Positions 22,934-33,276 of a stretch of DNA of 64,000 nucleotides are shown here, one piece after another. Below the pieces are notes generated by a model. The model saw only the letters and a list, made by a program, of their open reading frames with translations. It had not been told where the DNA came from and ran no database searches. Each line of letters begins with the position of its first letter. Within the stretch, counting starts at the first letter, position 1. The translations under genes were made by a program, and so were the position numbers. Source of the DNA: Cercophora sp. LCS_1 (taxonomy: Eukaryota > Ascomycota > Sordariomycetes > Sordariales > Lasiosphaeriaceae); assembly GCA_036250225.1 (NCBI GenBank), contig JAPZLL010000021.1, forward strand, positions 248,001 through 312,000, read 5' to 3'.

Positions 22934-24800
22934 AGTCGCCCCGCCCGGTGCCTTGCTTCTCTGTCCTCGGGCTCCACCAGGGTTAAGAAGGAAAGGGAGA
23001 TGAACAACACGGGAGGATTTGAAGGAAACTGTTGGGGAGGGGATGGAAGAATACGCAAAACACGGGGTTTGACACGGGGATTGAAGAGATGGGACGACAA
23101 AGATTGCCAGGACTAGTGTGTTATTGTTGTGCAACCTTGTACATCGGCGTCAGGCGTTTGGAGTTCGGCGTTTGGCGTTCAGGCGGGGGGATGTTGACTC
23201 TCTGTCGCGGAGAGGCAGATTCCCTCGGCATTGTCTTTCGTTTTTCTGCTTGGGTTTTTGGTTGTTTTTTGACGACTGGGTTTTCAGAACAACGCTCACG
23301 TCTTACCTAATAAGAGAAAGAATGGCAACATTGCAGTCGGGATATAGGTCAGGATGGATGCTAATTAGCTCGGGATAGGGGGGAACTTGGGTGCTGGTCT
23401 GGTACTGGTGTTCGGTTTGCTCTGGGTAGTTAATATTGGGTGCTGTCTTGTGATGGCGTCGGGGGGGATGGCAAGATTGACCTTGTTCGTTCATTAGAAT
23501 TAGATTTTCCTTTGTCCATAGGAGACAGATAGTAGACAGATAGTATTGATATTGACGTGATGATGATCTGATGTCTACCTGCTGAGAGGGAAGATGCCTG
23601 GTTCCATTGCAGTGATTGGTGTCAGTGGGTTTTGGAGTTAAATGCGGAGAACCTCGGTGGTTGACGCATTCGCAGGCGTCTGTGTCTTCCCCGCAGAATG
23701 GATGCATCATTGGATGTGAATTCGCATGGCTTCCTGCTGTGAACCGGGTGGTTGTTGGAATTGACGTTTTTGATATGGGTGGCAATCTTGACAAACTTGT
23801 GCGCAAGAAATGCCACATCGGGAAGCTGCCGAGGTATTGGTGTTCTTTCTTTTTCTCTTGGGCTCGCAGACTTGAGGGGAAGTTGTTTAACCTCTGAGAC
23901 GCGGTGGTGTCGTGTTACATCGGCCACAGCGTTTCATCCCTGGGTGGGTGGGACCTGGACAAAATATCTGTCCGTGAGGCTATTGTGGCAGAGGGTAATG
24001 CTACATCTAGGCCTTTATCACATGCAATAATGCTGGAAAAAAGATAAATAGGGTAGTGGCTACTATTATAATGCTCTATCACTTTTATGTTTGTCTCTCA
24101 GCCAGCGTGGGTATAGTAGGGAGTGTTGATTATCACGTATTGTGCCGCCAACCCCGTGATATGGTGATGGTGCGAGCCATGGGCTAAGGCCTCCAAATAA
24201 GCTTCTCCTTGCTTTCCACTAACAGGATTTCGAGTTTTACCTTTTGCTATTCACCCAAATCGGATAGCGCAAGAGCTTGCGAGCGGAAATCGTTACCAAC
24301 CCTGGCGAGCAACCCCTGTTCGTATCATGAACCCACAGCCCTACTAGCAAACTCTTGGCCTCATTGGCGCGGCATTCGTCAGGATCCGGGGAAGGTCTCA
24401 TGCACCCCAGTCCCCGATCCCCCTTTCCCGAACGGGTACGGGTTTGCGATTCTCGCAACCATGTGGCGCCCACCTGTCAGGCCCAAGTTCTATTCTCCGG
24501 GGAAATCAGATCGTCCCCAAGATCTTGGTAGCCACAGCGGAAAAGGCTTGTTTCCCTCGTCTCCATCACTCGAGATGCGAATGGCCGGTTTCGTTTCTCA
24601 GCTGCTCTATACCCAACAGGGAAGAATCGCGCGAGGGTGTTCCTGTATCCGAGGCTCTTTGACAGAGATGTCAGTCTGATCTCTGTGTATAAAGATGCGA
24701 TGATCATCCCAACGTTTCCAACTTGATCATCGCCATCATCAGCTTCACCGCCTCCATCACCACAGCCATCAACGCAGCGAGCCCAGCCCCCAACTCCAAG
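22934..24800. other. Intergenic, 1.9 kb
   Basis: No supported gene. A minus-strand open frame at 23303-23818 looks compositionally random. The 5' flank of the cutinase lies at its right end. Confidence 0.5.
24687..24694 (+). promoter_or_regulatory. TATA box for cutinase
   Basis: GTATAAAG lies 107 bp upstream of the cutinase ATG. Confidence 0.6.
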
Positions 24801-25488
24801 ATGAAGCTGCTCTCGGTCGTCCCCTTTATCACCCTCGCGCTCTCCAGCCCGCTGGATCCCCGCCAGCTCATTGTTGGCAGCACTGCGACAGAATTCACCG
24901 ACTCGGGCTGTCGTGATGTGATTCTGCTCTTCGCTCGTGGCTCCACCGAAATCGGTAACATGGGCACCGTCTGCGGTCCCGACACCGCCAACGGTTTGAA
25001 GCGCCGTCTCGGGGCCGGGCGCATCGCCGTTGAGGGGATTGAATACGCCGCCCTGCTCTCCACCAACTTCCTGCCCGGGGGCGCCGATCCCGCCGGCATC
25101 CGCGAGATGAAGCGCCTGATCGGTCGCGCGGTGACCCAGTGTCCCAACTCGCAGATTGTGGTGGGCGGCTACTCTCAAGGCGCGGCGCTGACGCATCGCG
25201 CTGTTGAAGATCTTGCGCAGGCGCAGAAGGATCGGATCGTGGCGGCTTTCACATTTGGTGATACCCAGAATCAGCAGGTGTGTTTGGTGAGGCAGCGTAT
25301 GGTCGTAGTGCTAACGGGCGCAGGACAATGGGCAGATTCCCAACTTCCCAAGGGACAAGACGCTGGTCATTTGCAATCGGGGAGATGCGGTTTGTTCGGG
25401 AACACTGACCATCCTGCCAGCGCATCTGACGTATGGGTCGAGGGCTGATGAGGCAGTGGATTTTATCGCTTCCAAAATCAGACTCTAG
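24801..25488 (+). CDS. Secreted cutinase (CE5)
   Basis: Two exons, 24801-25277 and 25324-25488, give 213 residues, the normal cutinase length. The intron is 46 nt with GTGTGT donor, GCTAACGG branch region and GCGCAG acceptor. The first 16-18 residues are a signal peptide (MKLLSVVPFITLALSS). The catalytic triad is Ser125 in GGYSQGAA, Asp180 in RGDAVC and His193 in PAHLTYG. Cys37/Cys114 and Cys176/Cys183 match the two conserved disulfides; Cys58 is extra. Cutinases hydrolyse cutin and other polyesters outside the cell. Serves plant-surface attack or litter growth; which one cannot be told here. Confidence 0.95.
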
Positions 25489-26437
25489 GGGACACGGTCA
25501 CGGTGATGAGTGGCGGGCGATGGCGATGATGGATGGCGATGGTGGCGAGCTGTGGAAAAGGTGCAGGGCACCTCACTTCGGTTCTTCGTTTCATGATTTG
25601 ATAAATCCATAGCAAATGCGTATTTCTTGGGCCCCAGAATCCATCGTCGGAAAACCGGCAGTTCCCGTCGTCAGATGTGTGATCCGCGGAGAGGGGGAAA
25701 GTGCCCCTCCCAATGAATAGTGGTTACCCCCCCCCCCCCCCAATGAATGGTAGTTACCCCCCCAATGAATGGTAGTCCCCCCCCAAGCTAGAACGGAATT
25801 CCGTCTCCTCAAACACAGCTTGGAAACGGCCCCCTTCTCAACCGCTTGGTCGGTCCTGCCAGCACCCGCGTCGTCGATTGCCGAGGTTGACCTGTACGAC
25901 CGATGGCCGGCTCGACGAGCAACCCACGTGTGTGGGAACGGTTGCCCACGGCTTCCCCGCGACTCACTGTGACGAAGGACAAGCCTCCAGGAGCACAATG
26001 TTTCTCCATCGTGACATTGTGGCTACAAAGGTCATGTCGACACGCTACATTGTGCGTGCGTAGACTGGTTGATTGATTCCTGCAAAGCGCTGTCATCCAT
26101 CTGAAGTTGGCGTGGCGATACCGGGGCTATGCTCTTGGGATTTGGGGTCGAACGCATCATGAAGTGAGCCAATCATCGGCATCTGAAGCGCTCACCGAGC
26201 ATGAGCTGAACGCCACCAACACACAAGCAACCAGTTGAATGGGCGGGCCGCTGCAGCGTGCAGCAACCAACCACCACCAACCGCAGCCGATGTCGACGCA
26301 GCAGGTTGGAGCCCAATCACACATCCTGCGGATGGCGATACGTGGGTATTTGAGCGGCAAGGGCGGCCGTTTTTCCCGTCGCAGTTCCGACATCAGTCCC
26401 CGCCCATTGCCGCTTCTCTCGGCGACCAAACAGCATC
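25489..26437. other. Intergenic with C-rich tandem repeat
   Basis: 3' flank of the cutinase and 5' flank of the membrane protein gene. It contains the tandem repeat listed separately; no gene is seen. Confidence 0.5.
25711..25784 (+). repeat. Three tandem units with poly(C) spacers
   Basis: CAATGAATRGTRGTTA followed by a C run is repeated at 25711, 25741 and 25763 (the last copy lacks TTA). C-run length varies from about 7 to 14, consistent with slippage. Confidence 0.85.
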
Positions 26438-28755
26438 ATGGAGGTTGCTCCCGCGGCCTTTGTTCGGCGTGTGGGAGAGGACGCTGATGGAGCGGATAGG
26501 GCACGGAAGAAGCAAATTCACCACGTCCACACCCAGAGCCTTGTGGCATCACGGCAGGACCTTGGCAACGTCGGCGCCCGGCCCACCGGTCTCCTCTCCG
26601 TTTCGTCCGACACCGCTAAGAGCGATGTCGACGCAATGAAAGGGAACCAGAAGGGTGAGCATGCTGTCAGTCAGGAAGCGCTGGAACTTCTCGCTGACAA
26701 TGCGCTGCGTTCAGGGCTGTCCAAGGGACCATCAACTGCCCCTGATGATCTCACGTACCGTCCCATTGTTCTTCAAACATGGTTTCTCGGTCTCATTATC
26801 GCCTTCAACGTATCGATTATGAGCCTTCTCGTCGCGCTCTGCTTCAAGCCAAAGTTTGACCTGCTTAATGAGTGGGCATACTTTGTGCTCCAGATCTTCC
26901 CAACCATCATCGGCACCGTCACTTTTGCCAGTCTCGAGGCAATCACGACGGCTCTGTCGAGGATCACCCCTTTCATGCGCTGTGCCCGTCCGGGAGGCGA
27001 TGTCGCGGCCACGTCGGTCTTGATGCAGTACATCCCCATGTTGAGCTTCGCCGATTCAGCTGCAAGTAGGAATTGGAACTTGTTCTGCGCGAACGTCATC
27101 CTCTGGCTTGGCTTTCCGGTTCTTGGTCTCAAGGCAGCGTTGCTCAGCGCATCCATCGAAACCGGGGTCGCCGAGGTCACCCACTGGACGCTCTATGCGC
27201 TCCTGGCCGCCTACGCCATCATCACGCTCTACGTGTCCTGGGTCGTCTTTTATCTTCGCAACAGAGTAACTGGCCTTCGGAAAGAATGGGACACGGTCAA
27301 CATTGCCGATCACCTCGTTTTGTTTCGACACTCGAACTTTCTGGACTCCTTTGAAGGGTCTTGCATTGCGACGAGAAAGTCGATCCTTGCGAGGCTTGGG
27401 AGTATGCAGCTCAAACTCCAGTATTGGACGCAAGATGACGGACAATTTTGGTACGGGTTCAACCAGATGCCGCGAGGCGTTGAAGAGGAAAACCCCGGTA
27501 ATATACTTGTTTCGGGTCCAGTCTCACAAGCACCTTGACAACTAACCTGGAGCAGACACCGTTGTTGAGGCGCCCGATCGCAGCCAAGACCCACAACGTA
27601 GGTTAAGTTCATCGCCTCAGCTTTATGGATGGGACCTAATTAACTGTCCAAGTGTCGTCTGAGCAACTCTCAAGGATCCGATTCAAATCTGTATTCACCG
27701 CCATGAAACGCCTTCCCCGAGTGTTCTTCACCACAACCGCCGTTCTGATCTTGATCGGCTACATAACTGCGCTCGTCCTCGGGAGCAGGCAACAGACTGG
27801 CAACATATTTGAAATGAACATCTCGCCCGGCCTCTCAGCCTTTGCCTTCAACTTCCTGCTTACTTCGGTCCTAAGCCTGTTCAGTCTGTTTTGGGAGGAT
27901 GTTTACCTCTTTACGTCCATCACGGAACCCTTTGTCGAAATGGGGAAGCCAGGGGGTGCCACCGCGGACGAGGCACTTCTCCTCAAATACACCTCAACCC
28001 CCCGGCTTATTGCCATCTACGACGCCGCTGGTAGGGGCCACTGGAAGGTTGTCCGTACGGCGTCATTTGCCATGCTCCAGCGTCTTCTCCCAATCATTGC
28101 CGGCGCGAGCGTCTCGGTGTCAAGCCACAACAGCGACACGACCGCTAGCATGATCCAGTTCTCCACACCCCTCAGCATCATCACAATGGCATACCTCGCA
28201 GCATACAGCATCCTCATCCCCTACGAGGACTTTGAGTCAGGCTACACGAGACACCTCCCCAGAGACAGCCTCAGCATCGGCGATCTGCTATCCTGGACGT
28301 GCTCAAGCGACCTCCTTCGAAAGGATGCCATTACCTCCGACGGCTACGAGTCGAATCCGGACACCGGGTTACTCGCAGGCAATCCCTTCGACACCAAGGC
28401 CACCGGCCCACAGAGTGAGAGGTGGAACATGGAAGCGCGACTACGTCTCGCTCAGCTGCGCTTCAGCTTTGGTCTTGCAAGGGTGTCGTCGGGCGGGGAT
28501 GCGTACACAGTTGGGATCAAGACCGATGACGATGTACCGCACCTTCATCGGCCGATGCGGGGGCTGAGGAAGCGAGTCGCACGCGTCAAGGATGAAGAGA
28601 AAGATGCGGAGGTTGCGGAAGAAAAGTATAGGATATCAGGAGCCAGCAAATTCGCTGTCGCGGACGCGAGCGAGCAGAATGCTGATGCGGCAGGGACAGG
28701 AGGGCCGATAGCTGCGGAGAACGCTGTGCGGCAGACGGGCCAGGAGGAGGAATGA
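26438..28755 (+). CDS. Polytopic membrane protein, DUF3433-like
   Basis: Three exons, 26438-27497, 27556-27597 and 27653-28755, give 734 residues. The middle exon is only 42 nt. Introns are 58 and 55 nt with GT/AG ends and AACTAACC or TTAACT branch sites. The protein has two homologous-looking halves, each starting with a long hydrophobic helix (WFLGLIIAFNVSIMSLLVALC; VFFTTTAVLILIGYITALVLG). Further helix clusters follow near FVLQIFPTIIGTVTF, ILWLGFPVLGLKAALL and YALLAAYAIITLYVSWVVFYL. This layout fits fungal DUF3433 proteins, which have no known function. The C-terminal tail is charged and disordered. The start could be the later in-frame ATG at 26636. Confidence 0.78.
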
Positions 28756-29028
28756 AGGAGCGGTTAACTAAAGTTGACGCACAAGACTTTCAGGGGTATC
28801 AGAGTTGATTACAAAACCCCTACTACCGAGACTCCCTCTGCGCCCCATACGCGGAATTGGAGTATGACAAACCACCACCACTGTAGCTCGAATTGGTAAA
28901 GAAATCCATGCTCCCGCTTCGTGACCGTTGTCATAAATGGCAGGTACGTTATCATAAATGACAGGTGACAGGAGTCCTGTCTTTCCTTGCTCTCGTCTTT
29001 CGTTGTCTTCCCTGTTCTCCTCTCAGCC

Positions 29029-30039
29029 ATGTCCCCTGCTCTCACATCTCATTTCTGCCATCCTTTTCTGTCAAGCCTTCATCATGCTGCCCTTCTCAGG
29101 AGCATCAGGAGGAAAAACACCCTCTCTCCCTCCGAAAGCACCTCTCTCTCCTCGCCGTTCCTCTCGAATAGCAGCGCGAGCGCAGCGTTCTGCAGCGGAC
29201 CGCGCCTCAGAGGATTCGGCCGAACGGTTTGGTCTTGCTGGCCTCGTCGTCCTTCCGATCCCCGATATGACGACATTGCCACCGTCCACGCGCACGCCCA
29301 AGAACGCTACGCTCAGCTGCTCCAAGGCACTTCGGCCCAAAACGCACTCATCTACTACAACGCCACCACAGCGCACCTCGACGCTCTCGACGGGCATCCC
29401 GGCCGCATCACCTTCTTCGGCGACGAGATCGGCCTCGTCTTTTTCAGGATGCTGCTGCCCATCCATGAGACTGCTCATCTCCTGCTGTACCGCGAGATCT
29501 TCTCTATTCTTTGCCAGATGGGTTTGAAAGACAACATGATCCCCACTGGCGCAGCAACCTTCAAGGATCCTGGCACCAAGAAAAAGCAAGGGGATAGTGG
29601 TTTCCGGCCTCGGCCCCCCCGCTGGGCCGGCAATCATTTCCCTACTCTGGTCATCGAGGCAGGAAACTCCGAGTCGCACCCGCAGCTCCGCAAGGACAGA
29701 GACGTGTGGTTTGATATATCGCCTCCTGGTCAACCGAGGGGTGATGTCAAGATGGTGCTTCTTATCAAGGTGTGCAAGAGGAGCAAGCGCATTGTGATAG
29801 AACAGTGGAATCGTTTCTACCAATCCCCTACTGCCGGCGTCGAGATCAAACTGCACCCGCAGAGGCCCTTCTCGCTGCACGACAGCAGCTGCTGGCTTGT
29901 CGAGGGGGCACCCATGGTCATTGCATTCCACGAGGTGCTCTTACGGCCGGCACAAGGGACCGAGACAGGCATTGTGCTTGCTGAAGACTTTTTTGCCAAG
30001 CTGGCGACGATGTGCTGGGAGAGCGACGCAACCGTCTAA
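29029..30039 (+). CDS. PD-(D/E)XK-like protein, possible frameshift near N-terminus
   Basis: The frame from about 29245 to 30039 is protein-like: YDDIATVHAHAQERYAQLL, then QGDSGFRPRPPR, FPTLVIEAGNSES, DVWFDISP, VLLIKVCKRSKRIVIEQW. This resembles fungal restriction-endonuclease-like-fold proteins, with candidate Asp (GDSG) and Glu (VIEAG) but no clear catalytic Lys. The first 70 codons in this frame look random. The overlapping frame that starts at the ATG at 29084 has a natural basic, Pro/Ser-rich N-terminus (SLPPKAPLSPRRSSRIAARA) that runs to about 29250. Either the true N-terminus is in that other frame and a one-base indel separates them, or the 29029 ATG is used. No splice pair joins the two frames. 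Confidence 0.55.
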   Translation: MSPALTSHFCHPFLSSLHHAALLRSIRRKNTLSPSESTSLSSPFLSNSSASAAFCSGPRLRGFGRTVWSCWPRRPSDPRYDDIATVHAHAQERYAQLLQGTSAQNALIYYNATTAHLDALDGHPGRITFFGDEIGLVFFRMLLPIHETAHLLLYREIFSILCQMGLKDNMIPTGAATFKDPGTKKKQGDSGFRPRPPRWAGNHFPTLVIEAGNSESHPQLRKDRDVWFDISPPGQPRGDVKMVLLIKVCKRSKRIVIEQWNRFYQSPTAGVEIKLHPQRPFSLHDSSCWLVEGAPMVIAFHEVLLRPAQGTETGIVLAEDFFAKLATMCWESDATV

Positions 30040-30488
30040 TCTGGATTGCGCAACCCCACACATTTTTTCTCGGCAGACTTTCTTCTCAACCTTTTCTTCT
30101 TGGTAGGCTTTCGTCTCGACCGTTGATGAACCGACTCCTGTTGGCCCTCGATGGGTCAAATCACTCGATGGACGGCCACTTCCCCTCCGGACACCTCTCT
30201 CAGCGTCAACAGTCCCAGCGATCGAGGTCTGAATCTTATTCAAGGTCAACTCAAAGATTGTGGTTCTCTATCGACGAATCAAGAACAGTCTCGTTCTCTA
30301 GTGGCCTGCCAAACTCAATGTCGGCGCTTCAGGGATCTCCGCGACTCGTGATCGCCAATCCACCAGATTGGTCTCCGCAACTTTTCTTCCTCCGAACTCC
30401 GAATCAGTCCTGAAAACGATAAAAAAAACCCCGTCAGGGTCCTGTCTTCTAACAGCTCACCTTCCGCCCAGCGCCTCAACTACAGCAT
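30040..30488. other. Convergent intergenic
   Basis: Lies between the 3' ends of two convergent genes. Short C/T-rich duplications (CTTTCTTCTC-like) occur near 30075-30115. No gene is seen. Confidence 0.5.
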
Positions 30489-32130
30489 TCACCGATGCCC
30501 CGAGTAGGACTCTGACCCACGCGGCAGCACATACGAGTCCCTGGAAGTCGTCACCTCGACAACCTCTGTTGAATCGTTCCGGGGAACTCGTGGGCCTCTG
30601 ACAGTCGAGTTCGAGTTCGGCATCACCAGGTATGTCACTGTAGGTTCTCTCGGCGACCTTCCTCTCCCCCTTGATCGTGACCGACGACGGGGGCGGCCGC
30701 TAGCACGCTCCTCCGTTCTAGAGCTCCGGCTGCGTTGCGCTGCGTCCCGAGTGCGGGCCCGTTCTGTGGTCTGTCTTTCCAGTCTCTTTATCCTTTCCTC
30801 GAGTTCCCGCTCTTGTCGACGACCCTCTTCGATTTCTTCCTTTATTCGCTTCGGCCGCTCGTTCGGGGGAGAGTCACGACGATTGATCCAGGAAGGGCCA
30901 CCAGAGAGCGGGTCATAGTCAGAGTTTGGACTAGAGAGACGCAGGATTTCGTATCGAGAAGATCTCGTCCATGGTTGGGACCGCCCAGAGAGGGAGATTT
31001 GGCTGGAGCGCCGAGACCGATCAGGTGAGCTCAGCTGTGAGGTGTTGTCCGGATGTGGGCGTGGAGGAGTAAGCATAGGGGCATCCCTCGTTGCAAATAC
31101 GGGAGGGGGTCGAAGAGGAGGAGAGGGACGCCCATTGTTGTTGATGGTCGCTGGGTAAGGGTAAATCGGAGAACCCGTGGGAGGACTGGTTCCTGAAAAT
31201 ACGGAAGGGTTTCGCGGGAGAGGAGAGAGAGGCTCGTTGTCGTTGACGATCGAAGGAAGAGTCGAAAAGCCCTTGGGAGGATTGGTTGCTGGACGCAGCG
31301 GCGACGAAGAGGTCGGGAAGGGAATATCATTGCTTGCCGTCTCACGGAAAGCTGTGCCGTCGGGCTCAAATCTCGGTGCCCGACGTGGCGGTGGAGTGTG
31401 CGAGGCAATCTCCCTCAAGCGAGCCATGATTCTTTCCGAGGGCTTTCGCAGGACCCGGCGAGGAACTGGTCGTTGGAGGCCTACGTGGGATATTGCCGAG
31501 CCGGGGTAGACGTCTGAGCCCGAGTCTGAAAACTCCGTGTCATCGACACCAAGTGGCCCGTATGGGTTGTGTGACTTGTGCCGGGCGATCATGTTATCCC
31601 GAACGACCCTTCGTTTGTCGGACTGCGAGAGTGAGAGGTGAGCTCGTGGCATCGGATGGGGCACGGATTGGTTCTACCAACGCTTCGCGGTCTAAACCCC
31701 GTCCAACGGGAGATACCGCATCTTTGACCCAGTCGCCGACTGTCGAATTGTGTGAGCAAACGAACGACGCCAGGGCGGGGATGTTTGGGGACGTCAGTTT
31801 ACGCTTACTCCACTCGCTTCGGTCGCCCATGATGGCAACGTGCCACCAGAAGTGTGAGCACACTTGGGCACGGGGTTGCCAGCGTCGTTGTGCAAGGTGT
31901 CCCAGGGGCGTCGTGTAACAGACAACAGGGTTCCGCAAGCAAGTGACAAGAGACCGCCACCCAGAAGCGAGAGGAACATCCAACCTCTAAAGGCGTTAGA
32001 TATCACTTCAGAGGCTAAAGCATTACTGTGGCTGCTGAAAACAGTATACATACGCCTGGTGGAAATGGGTCTGCAGGTCGAAACAGAAGGGGCGTCGGCC
32101 GGACTTCGTTTGCAGGCCTTTGTCACCCAT
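30489..32130 (-). CDS. Single-pass membrane protein with long RS/Pro-rich tail
   Basis: Three exons, 32130-32054, 31986-31809 and 31622-30489, total 1389 nt and 462 residues. Introns are 67 nt (GTATGT donor, TCTAAC branch) and 186 nt (GTAAGC donor, CTCGCAG acceptor). The N-terminal 26 residues are cytosol-like. One hydrophobic helix follows near residues 27-49 (GWMFLSLLGGGLLSLACGTL). The tail is long and disordered, Pro/Ser-rich, with a short charged coiled coil near residue 350-385 (EEIEEGRRQERELEERIKRL) and an Arg/Ser block (RPRRRSRSRGRGRSPRE). Straight ORF reading would miss the first 85 residues and the membrane helix. No family is recognised. A minus-strand TATA lies 81 bp upstream. Confidence 0.66.
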
Positions 32131-32210
32131 TTGCGCGCCTCGCGCGTGGTGCCGTCAAGCGGGAAAGGTGTTTGACAAACGCCGTTACAAGCAACGGGGG
32201 GGGGGCTGCA

Positions 32211-32220
32211 TTTATACTCC
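32211..32220 (-). promoter_or_regulatory. TATA box for RS-rich membrane protein gene
   Basis: GGAGTATAAA on the minus strand lies 81 bp before the ATG at 32130, supporting the three-exon model. Confidence 0.55.
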
Positions 32221-32585
32221 CTTCGGCGCCCAAGGCACTCCCGCTGCAGCAAGAGAGCAGGGAATCCCGATAGGATGAATACTGACTGAAGCGGTGCTAC
32301 TGCCGTCCCGAGATTTGCATGCTTCGCTGAACATGACCCCTGCAGCGATCTCGGGATTCTGTGGCCGCCTTCGAGGCGTTCTAGGTTGGACGAAACGTCC
32401 CGATGAGATGCGTCGCACAGGTTGCCACGCGACAGGGCAAAACTCGGCAGTCAAACGGGTGATCCCGAGACTTTGTGCGCTTGTATGACGCAATGCCGCC
32501 GTGGTTTTTCGCGCTTTTGAATCAGCACTATCATGCCCATACAAACTGTTTGTGTCGATATCATCGTCAGGTCGAAGTGCTTACC

Positions 32586-33051
32586 TGTTACGCCCAGACT
32601 CTCACTCTGGCACGTTAGGGTAAGGGTCTGTTGGTGAAGGGTTTATATTGGCAAAAAGTCAGGCTGCGCTGGGCAATAAGGGTGGCGTAAGGCTAGATGC
32701 CTCTTTACCTTGCGGTCAGGTAAAGACTAGATTTGAAAACTTCCTAGGTAAAGACCGTTGTAAACAGCAAGAGAAGCTCACTGCAACTAAATAATTCTCG
32801 AGCGACAGGCCTCGGCCTGTCGGATGCCTATGTCCAGTAACTCACTCGAGACACTGCATCACAGGTGCCATCCCAGGTGCCATTACCACCTGGTTATCCA
32901 GTGTCCTGTGCCATTTGTCCTGCGCCATTTGTCTTGTAGGTCCTGTGGTTAATTGTCTTGTGGTCGCTCCTGACCTCGTGTCTTGCCGCGATTCCGTGTC
33001 CGACTGTGCTCGCGTGCTTACAACGCTGACATGGCTCGGCAGGTTGTAACA
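32586..33051. mobile_element. Solo LTR of a Ty3/gypsy-type retrotransposon
   Basis: The 466-bp element begins TGTTAC and ends GTAACA, a perfect 6-bp terminal inverted repeat with the required TG...CA ends. It is flanked by an exact 5-bp target duplication TTACC (32581-32585 and 33052-33056). It has a TATA-like TTTATATT near 32639 and an internal 9-bp inverted repeat at 32803-32822. No gag-pol remains on either side, so it is a solo LTR left by LTR-LTR recombination. The TGTTACGCCC start is typical of fungal gypsy elements; the superfamily call is inference, and orientation is not fixed. Confidence 0.8.
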
Positions 33052-33276
33052 TTACCCTGAGCCCGCTCACGATTTGGGATCTCACCAGCTCCAGCCTGAA
33101 ATGTATCCAAAACACAATATGGTATCATTGCTCTCAAATCTACGCTGCTAACAATGTTCAGTTTTACACGCCTCATGGTCATGACACACCTCATAAATTC
33201 GTTACCAACGTGTGGATCCAAGCCCGCAGCCTGGACCCCAAACCATCCGACGTATGTTTGAAAGCCCTTTTGGAGT

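Larger units (their letters stand above)
32131..33276. other. Intergenic containing a solo LTR
   Basis: Lies between two minus-strand RS-rich genes. It carries the TATA box of the first gene, a run of G at about 32197-32205 and the solo LTR at 32586-33051. No gene is seen. Confidence 0.6.

Noticed and set aside
23303..23927. Minus-strand frames in the 22.9-24.8 kb gap
   Set aside because: Residue composition looks random; no usable splice joins them into a longer protein.
32220..33276. CRISPR-like or satellite array in the intergenic region
   Set aside because: Short duplications there (AGGTAAAGAC, GCCATTTGTC) are inside the solo LTR and not regularly spaced.
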